Made by a program: the position numbers and the translations under genes. A DNA stretch of 64,000 bases from Clostridium sp. GTDB lineage: Bacteria; Bacillota; Clostridia; Clostridiales; Clostridiaceae. Below the pieces are notes generated by a model. The model did not search any database, was not told the origin of the DNA, and was given only the letters and a program-made list of their open reading frames with translations. Positions 37,707-46,407 of this stretch are shown here, in pieces (the stretch's first letter is position 1; each line of letters begins with the position of its first letter). The DNA is taken from assembly GCF_018372875.1 (NCBI RefSeq), contig NZ_JAHAIF010000032.1, forward strand, positions 1-64,000, written 5' to 3'.

Positions 37707-37738
37707 TATAAAAAGAGGTTTTGAAACACAAAACCTCT
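37707..37738 (-). terminator. Terminator after the purine permease gene
   Basis: AGAGGTTTTG / CAAAACCTCT perfect stem around a five-base loop, followed by TTTTTATAT on the minus strand. Confidence 0.85.
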
Positions 37739-37754
37739 GTTAACTTACTTATAT

Positions 37755-39077
37755 TTAAATTAAGAACTTAAGTAAAAATATTACACCAACTATTATAGTT
37801 GTAAAGCTAATGTCTTTCGACTTGCCAGCAAATAATTTTAATACTATGTAAGAGATAACTCCAAATACTATACCATCTGAAATACTATATGATAATGGCA
37901 TCATTATTATTGTTAAGAATGCTGGTATAGCTTCTGTATACTCATTTAATTCTATCTCTTTAATCGGTTCTATCATAAATAACCCTACTAATACTAAAGC
38001 TGAACATGTTACAGCTGAAGTTATTGATGCAAATACTGGTGAGAAAAATAATGCTAAAGCAAACATTATACCTGTAGTAACTGCTGTAAGTCCTGTTCTA
38101 CCACCTTCTGCAACTCCTGATGCACTTTCAACAAATGTACTTACTGTACTAGTTCCTACGCAAGCTCCAAAAGTTGTACCTACCGCATCTGCAAATAAAG
38201 CCTTTTTAATATTAGGAACCTTTCCGTTTTCATCTAACATCTTAGCCTTAGTAGCAACTCCAACTAAAGTTCCTATAGTATCAAACATATCCATAAATAA
38301 TAATGTAAATAATACTATTAACATATCTATTGAAAAAATATTTGACCATTCAAATTGTAAGAACACTGAGCTTATTGATGGTGGTACACTAACTATACTT
38401 GTTGGTACTGGTGTAACACCCATTGGAATTCCAACTACAGCAGTAATTAACATTCCCATAAATAAAGCTCCTTTAACTTTTCTTACTAATAATATTCCAG
38501 TAATAAGAATCCCTATTATTGCAAGTAAAGCTGTTCCACTAGTTATATCTCCAAGAGCAACTATTGTCCCACCATCTTGTGGATGAACTATAATTCCAGC
38601 TCCTTCAAGTCCAATTAAAGCAATAAACAAACCAATCCCAACTGATATTGCCTTCTTAATATTAGCTGGGATAGAATCAACAATTGCTTCACGTACATTA
38701 AATAAAGTTAAAAGAATAAATATAATACCTTCTAAGAAAACTGCTGTTAATGCAAATTGATATGAATATCCCATTCCTAAAACTACTGTAAAAGCAAAAA
38801 AAGCATTAAGTCCCATTCCTGGTGCTTGAGCAAATGGCAATTTTGCATATAATCCCATAATTAATGTAGCAACTAAGGCTGATAAAGCTGTTGCTGTAAA
38901 TACTGCTCCTTGATCCATTCCCGCTTCTGAAAGTATTAAAGGGTTAACTATTAATATATAAGCCATCGTCATAAACGTAGTAATACCTGCAACCACTTCA
39001 GTTTTAACATTTGTATTATTCTTTGATATTTCAAAGAAATTGTCTAAAAGACCATCCTTTTTTAATAAGTTTTTCAT
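37755..39077 (-). CDS. NCS2/AzgA-family guanine/hypoxanthine permease
   Basis: A 440-residue membrane protein with AzgA/PbuG features: TEVVAGITTFMTMAYILIVNP, the substrate region GMGLNAFFAF and LFMDMFDTIGTLVG, and the later TVSTFVESASGVAEGGRTGL. It imports purine bases with protons. A promoter with TTGAAA (39141-39146) and TATTAT (39118-39123), 17 bases apart, lies upstream. I looked for a purine riboswitch in the leader and do not see one. Confidence 0.92.
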   Translation of the reverse strand: MKNLLKKDGLLDNFFEISKNNTNVKTEVVAGITTFMTMAYILIVNPLILSEAGMDQGAVFTATALSALVATLIMGLYAKLPFAQAPGMGLNAFFAFTVVLGMGYSYQFALTAVFLEGIIFILLTLFNVREAIVDSIPANIKKAISVGIGLFIALIGLEGAGIIVHPQDGGTIVALGDITSGTALLAIIGILITGILLVRKVKGALFMGMLITAVVGIPMGVTPVPTSIVSVPPSISSVFLQFEWSNIFSIDMLIVLFTLLFMDMFDTIGTLVGVATKAKMLDENGKVPNIKKALFADAVGTTFGACVGTSTVSTFVESASGVAEGGRTGLTAVTTGIMFALALFFSPVFASITSAVTCSALVLVGLFMIEPIKEIELNEYTEAIPAFLTIIMMPLSYSISDGIVFGVISYIVLKLFAGKSKDISFTTIIVGVIFLLKFLI

Positions 39078-39117
39078 TTTACCACTCTTTCATACTTCTG
39101 AAATTTGCCCCCGATTT

Positions 39118-39146
39118 ATAATAAGATAACTTTCGACAATTTTCAA
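39118..39146 (-). promoter_or_regulatory. Promoter of the purine permease gene
   Basis: TTGAAA at 39141-39146 and TATTAT at 39118-39123, read on the minus strand, spaced 17 bases. Confidence 0.5.
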
Positions 39147-39200
39147 TAGTGTTTACGAATATTTTTTATCAATTTTAAGTTTTATATTAATTTTGTGAAT

Positions 39201-39250
39201 AAAAATCCGAATTATGTTCCTGTTACAAAAGAAACAAAATTCGGATTTTT
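39201..39250 (-). terminator. Terminator after mgtA
   Basis: AAAAATCCGAATT / AATTCGGATTTTT perfect 13-base stem with a 24-base loop, directly after the mgtA stop. Confidence 0.8.
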
Positions 39251-39253
39251 GTT

Positions 39254-41872
39254 TTATAACCAGTTATTAAACTTCTTTATATAAATCCTTTTAACACTTT
39301 CTACCAAACCACAATATCCAACTAATATTAAAACAACCATTAAGAAATACACTTTTGGTAACGCAACAAAACCTAGACCTTTTCCAATAGTTGTAAAAGG
39401 TATTATGATCCCCAATAACATTATTGCTGATGTTAATAATATAACCTGAATAGTTGGTCTACTTTGAATAAATGGAACCTTTTCTGTCCTAATCATATAT
39501 ACAATTAGTATTTGAGATAATAACCCCACTACAAACCAACCTGTTTGAAATAACCCTTGACTCTCAATTGTATTAGCTTCTAACACAAACCACATTACTA
39601 AAAAAGTTATAATATCAAACACCGAGCTTAAAGGTCCTATAAACATCATGAATCTTCCTATATCCTTTGCATCCCACTTCTTTGGTCTTTCTATATACTC
39701 TTTATCCATTCTATCCCATGGAATTGATAGTTGTGAGAAATCATATAATAAGTTTTGTACTAATAATTGAATAGATAGCATTGGCATGAAAGGTAAAAAC
39801 GCACTAGCTACAAGTACAGAAAAAACATTTCCAAAATTTGAGCTTGCTGTCATCTTAATATATTTAATTATATTTCCAAAGACTCTTCTACCTTCTTTAA
39901 CTCCATCAACCAAAACCATTAAACTCTTTTCAAGTAGTATTATATCCGCATATTCTTTAGCTATATCTACACCAGTGTCTACAGAAATACCTACGTCAGC
40001 TTCTTTAAGGGCAGCTGCATCATTTATTCCATCCCCCATAAACCCTACAACATGACCTTTTTCTTTTAATACCTTTATAATTCTTGACTTTTGTAATGGT
40101 GATAATTTTGCAAACACATTAGTTTCATCAACTGCTATTGACAGTTCTTCGTCACTCATAATATCCACATTATTTCCAAGAAGTATATAATTAACATATA
40201 ACCCAACTTCTTCACAAACCTTCTTTGTTACCGAATCATTATCTCCAGTTAATATTTTTACATCTACGCCGTATTTAATTAATTCTCTAATAGCTTCAGC
40301 CGCAGATTCCTTTGGTGGATCCAAGAAAGCTATATATCCAATTAAAACCATATCTTTCTCATCTTTAACACCAAATTCTACCATATCCTCAATATTATTT
40401 TTTTGAGCTACTCCAATTACTCTCATACCTTCCCCATTTAAATCATTAACTGTATTTAACACTTTTTCTTTTAATTCATCAGTTAACTTTACAACCTTAT
40501 TATTCATTTCTACATATGAGGATATACTTAACATTTCTTCAATTGCACCTTTAGTTACAAGCTGTTTCTTTCCAACCTTATTTTCTAAAACAACAGACAT
40601 TCTTCTTCTAGTAAAATCAAATGGTATCTCATCTACTTTTATAAATCTTTCTTCTTCTTTGTCACATCCTGCTTCTCTTCCATGTTCTAATATCGCAACA
40701 TCCATTAAGTTCTTTAAACCTGTTTGGAAATAACTATTTAAATAGGCATGTCTTAACACTCTTAAATCTTCTTCTCCATTTATATTTAAGTGCTTTTCCA
40801 CAACTATTTTATCTAATGTTAGTGTTCCAGTTTTATCTGTACACAAAATATCCATAGCGCCAAAATTTTGAATTGCATCTATCTTTTTAACTACAGTCTT
40901 CTTTTTTGCCATAGATATAGCACCCTTAGCTAGATTTGTAGTCACAATCATAGGAAGCATTTCTGGAGTTAGTCCTACAGCAATTGATATTGCAAATAAA
41001 AACGCTTGTAGCCAATCCCCCTTAGTAATTCCATTAATCACAAACACTATAGGAACCATAATCATCATAAATTTAATTAATAATAAACTTACTTTCGAAA
41101 CACCTTTTTGGAAACTTGTTTCTTCTTCCTTATTAGAAATTTCAACTGCTATACTACCAAGATAGGTATCATTTCCAGTTGATACTACAACACCAACAGC
41201 ACTTCCACTTATTATACTAGTTCCAAGTAGAAGTATATTATCTAAATCACATATTGCTATCCCCCTATCTCTTTCTTTTAAATAATCCAATTTTTCTACA
41301 GGTTCAGACTCACCAGTTAATGAAGATTGGCCAACAAATAAGTCTTTACATGAGATAACTCTAATATCCGCCGGTATCATATCACCTGCAGATAAATATA
41401 TGATATCTCCAGGAACTACTTCAGCCATATCAATCTCTTTTGCTTCTTCACCATCTCTTTTTACTAAAGTAGTTGTCTTAACCATAGCTTTAAGCTTATT
41501 TGTAGCATCCTTTGACTTTCTCTCTTGAAAAAACTGCAACAAAGTACTTACTGTTACCATTGTTAAAATAACTATTATTGCAGTAAAACTCCTATCCTCA
41601 GCCTTTGGAATAATTACATCTGTAAAAGTTGATACAATTGCTAATATAACTAAAACTATATTAAAAGGATTTATAAATGATTTTAGTAACTCTATAATCC
41701 ATGGTTCTTCATTTTCATGTATCACTTCATTCTTACCAAACTTATCTCTCCTTGCTTCTATCATCTTATTTGATAACCCATTTATATTGGTATTTAATTC
41801 ATTAAATAATTCTGCCTTAGACATTCTGCCTAATGTAATTAGTCTATCTGTTAATATTCTTTCCTTTAACAT
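39254..41872 (-). CDS. mgtA: P-type Mg2+-importing ATPase
   Basis: An 872-residue P-type ATPase of MgtA length. TGES near 187, phosphorylated Asp346 in CTDKTGT, KGA and the MGDGINDAAALKEADVG hinge are all present, with about ten membrane helices including the LTPEMLPMIV core. It imports magnesium. The start has AGGAGGAAGG. Upstream lie a short acidic leader ORF (42010-42129), an M-box riboswitch with terminator (42153-42375) and a promoter (42384-42412), all on the minus strand, so expression is induced at low Mg2+. Confidence 0.95.
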   Translation of the reverse strand: MLKERILTDRLITLGRMSKAELFNELNTNINGLSNKMIEARRDKFGKNEVIHENEEPWIIELLKSFINPFNIVLVILAIVSTFTDVIIPKAEDRSFTAIIVILTMVTVSTLLQFFQERKSKDATNKLKAMVKTTTLVKRDGEEAKEIDMAEVVPGDIIYLSAGDMIPADIRVISCKDLFVGQSSLTGESEPVEKLDYLKERDRGIAICDLDNILLLGTSIISGSAVGVVVSTGNDTYLGSIAVEISNKEEETSFQKGVSKVSLLLIKFMMIMVPIVFVINGITKGDWLQAFLFAISIAVGLTPEMLPMIVTTNLAKGAISMAKKKTVVKKIDAIQNFGAMDILCTDKTGTLTLDKIVVEKHLNINGEEDLRVLRHAYLNSYFQTGLKNLMDVAILEHGREAGCDKEEERFIKVDEIPFDFTRRRMSVVLENKVGKKQLVTKGAIEEMLSISSYVEMNNKVVKLTDELKEKVLNTVNDLNGEGMRVIGVAQKNNIEDMVEFGVKDEKDMVLIGYIAFLDPPKESAAEAIRELIKYGVDVKILTGDNDSVTKKVCEEVGLYVNYILLGNNVDIMSDEELSIAVDETNVFAKLSPLQKSRIIKVLKEKGHVVGFMGDGINDAAALKEADVGISVDTGVDIAKEYADIILLEKSLMVLVDGVKEGRRVFGNIIKYIKMTASSNFGNVFSVLVASAFLPFMPMLSIQLLVQNLLYDFSQLSIPWDRMDKEYIERPKKWDAKDIGRFMMFIGPLSSVFDIITFLVMWFVLEANTIESQGLFQTGWFVVGLLSQILIVYMIRTEKVPFIQSRPTIQVILLTSAIMLLGIIIPFTTIGKGLGFVALPKVYFLMVVLILVGYCGLVESVKRIYIKKFNNWL

Positions 41873-42009
41873 TTTCCTTCCTCCTTACTAAATCAATCTA
41901 CTTATCACCTAAAAAAGGCAATAAGAAACTAAGGGTCAAAAATTCTATTTTTTAACCACAGACTTTGTTTTTTGAATTTGAAAATTTAGTAACTTGGATA
42001 ATGTTAGTT

Positions 42010-42129
42010 TCAGAATTGAAAATAGAAAGGTGTTAAAAGGGTAAAAAAGAAAGGATCTTCATCCAGATACACATCACTATCTTCAATTTTAATACTTCCA
42101 TTTTCCGTACTGCCATTTCCAGATTCCAT
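42010..42129 (-). CDS. Candidate acidic leader peptide of mgtA (MgtL-like by position)
   Basis: A 39-residue ORF (MESGNGSTEN... ending TPFYFQF) with a near-perfect AGGAGGTG ribosome binding site 7 bases before the ATG. It is strongly acidic (E2, E9, E16, D17, D19, D23, E24, D25), and the run LDEDP at 22-26 precedes three phenylalanines. It lies between the M-box terminator and mgtA, so it is transcribed only on read-through. Its stop codon overlaps the left arm of an 8-base stem (GAAACTAA at 42004-42011 with TTAGTTTC at 41925-41932). In enterobacteria MgtL, acidic and proline residues destabilise ribosomes at low Mg2+ and raise mgtA expression. The likeness is in design, not in sequence homology. 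Confidence 0.6.
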   Translation of the reverse strand: MESGNGSTENGSIKIEDSDVYLDEDPFFFTLLTPFYFQF

Positions 42130-42152
42130 TCTTTTTCACCTCCTGATTTTTC

Positions 42153-42375
42153 AAAAAATAATAAAAGCCTCCGTCAACTCAAACTGACGAAGGCATAATT
42201 AACTATAACAACACTTTCTCGTTTGAGTTTTGGCTCTGCAAGGCAATGAAATCGCATTAAGTTAAACCTTCTTTGTTCGGCAAAACCTGCTAACCAGTTA
42301 AAAATGTTTCCATTCTTTTACGGCAGCGACCCGTATCCTTGTAGTAACCTCACCTACCGAGGCCTATTAACTTTT
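42153..42375 (-). promoter_or_regulatory. M-box (ykoK) magnesium riboswitch with intrinsic terminator
   Basis: On the minus strand the conserved M-box stretches GTAGGTGAGG, GGATACGGGTCGCTGCCG and AAACTCAAACGAG occur in order at about 42370-42220, followed by a terminator hairpin at 42167-42194 (GCCTTCGTCA with TGACGGAGGC) and a T-run (42153-42166). The segment AACTCAAAC (42221-42229) can pair perfectly with GTTTGAGTT inside the terminator (42176-42184), an antiterminator. In the known class, Mg2+ binding to the aptamer frees the terminator to form, so mgtA is off at high Mg2+. Confidence 0.9.
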
Positions 42376-42383
42376 ATACTATC

Positions 42384-42412
42384 ATACTATGATGTATTCA
42401 ATAATTTGTCAA
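42384..42412 (-). promoter_or_regulatory. Promoter of the M-box/mgtA transcript
   Basis: TTGACA at 42407-42412 and TAGTAT at 42384-42389 with a 17-base spacer, just upstream of the M-box. Confidence 0.65.
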
Positions 42413-42428
42413 CACAATTTGAAAAATA

Positions 42429-42695
42429 TTAATATTCAACAAAGGATTTAGCAATTGGTGCAAAACCATCTTTTTTTAATACATCAATAATCACACCTAT
42501 AATTTCATAGCTAGAGCTTGGATTATCATTTCCTCTAATCATTTCTAACTTCTTGCAGATATCTTCAACTAATATTTTAATATCTGACTCATTTAATGCA
42601 ATCCCATCTACATCTTTAGATGCATTATCTAAACTAGTAAAAATCTTTTTCTTATCAAACTCTTGCAATCTACCATCTTTTTTTATAATCTCCAA
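42429..42695 (-). CDS. Stand-alone ATP-cone domain protein
   Basis: An 88-residue protein starting at TTG with GGAGGTG seven bases upstream. It is almost entirely one ATP-cone: MEIIKKDGRLQEFDKKKIFTSL, then an EIIGVIIDVLKKDGFAPIAKSF end. ATP-cones normally occur as N-terminal nucleotide sensors of ribonucleotide reductase or in NrdR. Here no reductase or NrdR zinc ribbon is fused. It lies just upstream of the mgtA promoter and divergent from a kinase gene. A nucleotide-sensing regulator is the natural guess, not shown. Confidence 0.8.
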   Translation of the reverse strand: MEIIKKDGRLQEFDKKKIFTSLDNASKDVDGIALNESDIKILVEDICKKLEMIRGNDNPSSSYEIIGVIIDVLKKDGFAPIAKSFVEY

Positions 42696-42802
42696 AAAAT
42701 AACACCTCCTTCTTATTTCATTATAATTTAATTTATAATATGTACAACTTTCCTATTTTAATCTTTTTGATATAATAAATTAATGTTGAAAGGAAGATTA
42801 AA

Positions 42803-43582
42803 ATGAAAAATATATTAAAAATAACTCCAATAAAGAGTCTAAATAACTCTACATATAATATAACCATTTTCCATAAAAAATACTTTTTAAAAATTACAAA
42901 AGGGAACAATAAAAAACTTATAAAACTATTAGAACATAAAGACATTACACCTAAAGGGATTTTCACTTCAAATAGAATCTTATTTAGCAAATATATATCC
43001 AATGCAAATTTAGATGAACAACTACAAAATACAGAAGTTTTTTTAAAGGCTATATCATCAGAATTAAAAAAATTACACTCTCTTTCTAACAATAACTATA
43101 ATAATCCTTTTGATAAAATTAAAGATAATCTCTCTAGTTTAGAAGAAATAGATTTCCCCCTTCCCCCTTACACAAAGGCTATAATTCATAAATTTAAACT
43201 CTTAGAGGAAGAACTTTCTAAAGATCTAGACTTAGGATTATGCCATAACGACTTAAATCCTTCTAACATCTTATATAAAAATAATAAAGTCTACTTAGTT
43301 GATTTTGATTTTATAGGAATGAATGATATTTACTATGACCTAGCTACCTTATCATGGTTTTTATCTAAAGACACGAGAAAAAAACTGTTATTCTTTTACT
43401 TTGGAAATTGTACTTCTTACCATATATATAAATTAAATAAATATATTTTTATAGCTAAGTTATGGAATGCTACCTGGAGCTATAATAAATCCCTAGTTTC
43501 AAATTCTGATTATAACTACAAGCTTGGTGGAGATTTAATAATGGAAGACTTATATAATTACATTTCTAAAAATACTTATTAA
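42803..43582 (+). CDS. Choline/ethanolamine-kinase-like (APH fold) phosphotransferase
   Basis: A 259-residue protein with the aminoglycoside-phosphotransferase fold: catalytic loop LCHNDLNPSNIL (HxDxxxxN) near 150 and metal-binding DFDFIG in the later part. Related to LicA/choline kinases and thiamine kinases. The substrate is likely a small alcohol or amino alcohol. It has an AAAGGAAG ribosome binding site. A repeat copy and a terminator follow. Confidence 0.85.
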   Translation: MKNILKITPIKSLNNSTYNITIFHKKYFLKITKGNNKKLIKLLEHKDITPKGIFTSNRILFSKYISNANLDEQLQNTEVFLKAISSELKKLHSLSNNNYNNPFDKIKDNLSSLEEIDFPLPPYTKAIIHKFKLLEEELSKDLDLGLCHNDLNPSNILYKNNKVYLVDFDFIGMNDIYYDLATLSWFLSKDTRKKLLFFYFGNCTSYHIYKLNKYIFIAKLWNATWSYNKSLVSNSDYNYKLGGDLIMEDLYNYISKNTY

Positions 43583-43654
43583 AAAGGTGGAGTGGATATT
43601 TGTTTTGCTCGTTCAGTAGCAAGCTCTAAGTCACATTAAAATTTTATACTTTCC
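43581..43654. repeat. Interspersed palindromic repeat, copy 3 (short form)
   Basis: Begins AAAAGGTGGAGTGGATATT at the 3' end of the kinase gene, keeps the CGTTCAGT and CTAAGTCACAT core, then jumps to the AAAATTTTATACTTTCC tail, so the right arm is deleted relative to copies 1, 2 and 4. Confidence 0.75.
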
Positions 43655-43670
43655 AAGACACTTAAAAAGC

Positions 43671-43709
43671 AAAAAGCACACTATTAAAATAAGCTAATAG
43701 TGTACTTTT
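43671..43709 (-). terminator. Terminator after the GGGtGRT gene
   Basis: AAAAGTACACTATTA / TAATAGTGTGCTTTTT stem with one G-U pair, between convergent genes. Confidence 0.8.
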
Positions 43710-43727
43710 CTTATATTCAAGTAAAAA

Positions 43728-44729
43728 CTACTTGTTCATTCCTTCTTCTACAGCAACTGCAACTGCAACAGTCATACCAACCATTGGGTTGTTACCAGCA
43801 CCGATAAGACCCATCATTTCAACGTGAGCAGGAACTGATGATGATCCAGCGAATTGTGCATCTGAGTGCATTCTTCCCATAGTATCAGTCATACCATAAG
43901 AAGCTGGACCTGCTGCCATGTTATCTGGGTGAAGAGTTCTTCCAGTACCACCACCTGATGCAACTGAGAAGTATTTCTTACCTTGTGCAATACATTCTTT
44001 CTTGTATGTTCCAGCAACTGGGTGTTGGAATCTTGTTGGGTTAGTTGAGTTACCAGTGATTGATACGTCAACACCTTCCATGTGCATTATAGCAACACCT
44101 TCTCTAACATCGTTAGCACCGTAGCATCTAACCTTAGCTCTTGGCCCGTTAGAGTATGCTTTTTCTCTTACTACCTTAACTTCTCCAGTGTAGAAGTCAA
44201 ATGAAGTTTCAACATATGTGAAACCATTAATTCTTGAGATTATCATAGCAGCATCTTTTCCAAGACCGTTTAAGATAACTCTTAATGGTTGCTTTCTTAC
44301 TTTGTTAGCTTTTTCAGCTATCTTTATAGCACCTTCAGCTGCAGCGAATGATTCGTGACCAGCTAAGAATGCGAAACATTCAGTTTCATCTCTTAAAAGC
44401 ATAGCTCCTAAGTTACCGTGTCCTAATCCAACCTTTCTGTCATCTGCAACAGATCCTGGTATACAGAAAGCTTGTAATCCTTCTCCGATTGCTTCAGCAG
44501 CATCAGCAGCCTTCTTGCAACCTTTCTTTATAGCTATAGCAGCACCTAAAACGTAAGCCCATCCAGCATTTTCGAATGCGATTGGTTGAGTTTCTTTTAC
44601 TATTGCATATGGATCAACACCGATTGATTCACATACTGCTTTAGCATCTTCTAATGTTTTCATACCGTACTTTTCTAGTACAGGTGTTATTTGTCCTATT
44701 CTTCTTTCATAACTTTCAAATAATGGCAT
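43728..44729 (-). CDS. GGGtGRT protein, uncharacterised conserved protein
   Basis: A 333-residue cytosolic protein with the hallmark SGGGTGRTLHPDN near residue 265, for which the family is named, plus conserved GHGNLGAMLLRDETECFAF. Only one or two cysteines lie in plausible cofactor positions. The codon choice is richer in GC than its neighbours and very biased, a sign of high expression. It follows the NifU-like gene by 23 bases. The biochemical role is unknown; neighbours suggest a link with iron-sulfur chemistry. Confidence 0.88.
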   Translation of the reverse strand: MPLFESYERRIGQITPVLEKYGMKTLEDAKAVCESIGVDPYAIVKETQPIAFENAGWAYVLGAAIAIKKGCKKAADAAEAIGEGLQAFCIPGSVADDRKVGLGHGNLGAMLLRDETECFAFLAGHESFAAAEGAIKIAEKANKVRKQPLRVILNGLGKDAAMIISRINGFTYVETSFDFYTGEVKVVREKAYSNGPRAKVRCYGANDVREGVAIMHMEGVDVSITGNSTNPTRFQHPVAGTYKKECIAQGKKYFSVASGGGTGRTLHPDNMAAGPASYGMTDTMGRMHSDAQFAGSSSVPAHVEMMGLIGAGNNPMVGMTVAVAVAVEEGMNK

Positions 44730-44752
44730 GATTATTCCTCCCTATCAATTAA

Positions 44753-45445
44753 TTATTCGTGTCTTGGATCTATTAATTTAGCAGCGTCGTCTACTCTTCC
44801 GTATTGACCAGATGCTTTAACTAAAGCTTCGTTTGCATCCATACCTTTTCCGATCATTTCCATCATCTTTCCAAGGTGAACAAACTTGTATCCAGTAATT
44901 TCGTTGTCTTCATCAACAGCAACCTTAGTTACATATCCTTCAGCCATTTCTAGGTATCTAGGTCCCTTAGCTAAAGTTCCGTACATAGTACCAACTTGAG
45001 ATCTTAGACCCTTTCCTAAATCTTCAAGACCTGCTCCGATAGGTAGTCCACCTTCTGAGAAAGCAGTTTGAGTTCTTCCATAAACTATTTGTAAGAATAA
45101 TTCTCTCATAGCTGTGTTAATAGCATCACAAACTAAGTCTGTGTTTAAAGCTTCTAATATAGTCTTACCTGGTAAGATTTCTGAAGCCATTGCAGCTGAG
45201 TGAGTCATTCCTGAACATCCTATTGTTTCAACTAATGCTTCTTCAATAATTCCATCTTTAACATTAAGAGTTAATTTACATGCTCCTTGTTGAGGTGCAC
45301 ACCAACCAATTCCGTGAGTTAAACCTGAAATATCCTTTACTTCTTTAGCTTGTACCCATTTACCTTCTTCAGGTATTGGAGCTGCTCCATGATTTGGGCC
45401 TTTAGCAATTACACACATTTCTTCAACTTCTCTTGAATACATCAT
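44753..45445 (-). CDS. NifU-like iron-sulfur assembly scaffold protein paired with the GGGtGRT gene
   Basis: A 230-residue protein with IscU/NifU-type sequence: GWCAPQQGACKLTLNVKDGIIEEAL and VETIGCSGMTHSAA, containing cysteines in the scaffold positions; the usual third Cys site is not obvious. The C-terminal 80 residues are extra. It likely binds a cluster for its partner. Start MMYSRE follows GGAGGAG; either ATG may be used. As with its partner, the codons look adapted for high expression. A palindrome lies upstream at 45519-45539. Confidence 0.8.
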   Translation of the reverse strand: MMYSREVEEMCVIAKGPNHGAAPIPEEGKWVQAKEVKDISGLTHGIGWCAPQQGACKLTLNVKDGIIEEALVETIGCSGMTHSAAMASEILPGKTILEALNTDLVCDAINTAMRELFLQIVYGRTQTAFSEGGLPIGAGLEDLGKGLRSQVGTMYGTLAKGPRYLEMAEGYVTKVAVDEDNEITGYKFVHLGKMMEMIGKGMDANEALVKASGQYGRVDDAAKLIDPRHE

Positions 45446-45518
45446 ATTGTTTTCTCCTCCCTAATTATTATAACTATAAAATAAAGTTATATTATATACT
45501 AGGTCAAAAATTGTCCCG

Positions 45519-45539
45519 CTAGGGTTAATTTTATCCTAG
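45519..45539. promoter_or_regulatory. Palindromic operator-like site upstream of the NifU-like operon
   Basis: CTAGG and CCTAG half-sites flank an AT-rich 11-base centre, with two further CTAG motifs at about 45498 and 45547. It is close upstream of a TATAAT for the leftward operon, so a regulator site is likely. The regulator is not identified; a cluster-sensing Rrf2-type protein would make sense. Confidence 0.4.
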
Positions 45540-45668
45540 TTATATTCTAGCAAATGTCCACCATTACCACAACAGAAAAATATAAAAATTTTGCCTATAA
45601 AGGTTGAATTTTTTATCTATTGAATTATTCTTCTACTTATGGTAATATAATTGTGTTCTCAAAAACAT

Positions 45669-45751
45669 GCCGCCATGGCGGAACTGGCAGACGCACACGA
45701 CTCAAAATCGTGCGGGAAACCATGTGGGTTCGATTCCCACTGGCGGCACCA
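45669..45751 (+). tRNA. tRNA-Leu (anticodon CAA)
   Basis: The acceptor stem GCCGCCA/TGGCGGC, an anticodon stem CACGA/TCGTG with loop CTCAAAA (anticodon CAA at 45703-45705), a long variable arm and a T arm GTGGG-TTCGATT-CCCAC are all present. It encodes CCA at 45749-45751. It is class II as expected for Leu, reading UUG. Confidence 0.95.
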
Positions 45752-45792
45752 AAAAAGACCTCATCCAAAGGGATAAGGTCTTTTTTTATATA
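45752..45792 (+). terminator. Terminator after tRNA-Leu
   Basis: AAAGACCTCATCC / GGATAAGGTCTTT stem with one mismatch, followed by seven T. Confidence 0.85.
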
Positions 45793-45993
45793 TTAAAATA
45801 AGTCCTCCATAAAACAGCTATAAGATAATAAACATTTCTTCAAAATATAAACTCTTATTATTCATCCACCTTATAAATAAAGAGAAATTATATTTTACCA
45901 TCTATAATTTCTCTTTATTCATTGATAATTAATGATATAATATTCTAGTTATCTTTATGATAAATAAACTAAGTTAGTAAAGCGAGATAAAAC

Positions 45994-46407
45994 ATGAAAA
46001 ATTTAAAACTTGAAAAATCAATTAAAAAATTAGATAAAGAAATAGAGGCTCTTAGAATCTCTGCAAAATATTTATCTAATAAAAATGAAATAGCAGAAAT
46101 TAGGGAATACTTAAATAGTGAAAGACAAGTCTTAGCAAATGAATTATATGCTCAAGATGCAGTATATTACGATGAATGTCGTGAATATATTTCAAATTTA
46201 ATTGGAACAAAATTAGATAAAAATGATCAAAAGAATCTACTTGCTGAAATTAAAAGTATTTATGGAAGAAACCTTCCCAATGTTTCTAAGGAAAGTAGTG
46301 GCCTTAATGCATGGCTTAAAGAGTTAGATATAGAATGTGAATGGATAGAAAATCCCCAAACAGACTGGTCTACTTTATCAATATTAGCACTTGGATTACA
46401 TAGATAA
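45994..46407 (+). CDS. Uncharacterised 137-aa helical protein
   Basis: The first 45 residues form a charged coiled coil (KSIKKLDKEIEALRISAKYL), then a helical body ending DWSTLSILALGLHR. No membrane segment or signal. A short GCGAG precedes the start, a weak ribosome binding site. No family is recognised. It is a single-gene unit with a strong terminator. Confidence 0.6.
   Translation: MKNLKLEKSIKKLDKEIEALRISAKYLSNKNEIAEIREYLNSERQVLANELYAQDAVYYDECREYISNLIGTKLDKNDQKNLLAEIKSIYGRNLPNVSKESSGLNAWLKELDIECEWIENPQTDWSTLSILALGLHR

Noticed and set aside
39078..39250. Purine riboswitch before the purine permease
   Set aside because: No conserved pseudo-palindromic core in the leader; the only structure is the mgtA terminator stem.
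42733..43092. Minus-strand frame opposite the kinase gene
   Set aside because: Covers the N-terminal half of a well-supported kinase gene; no ribosome binding site or family.
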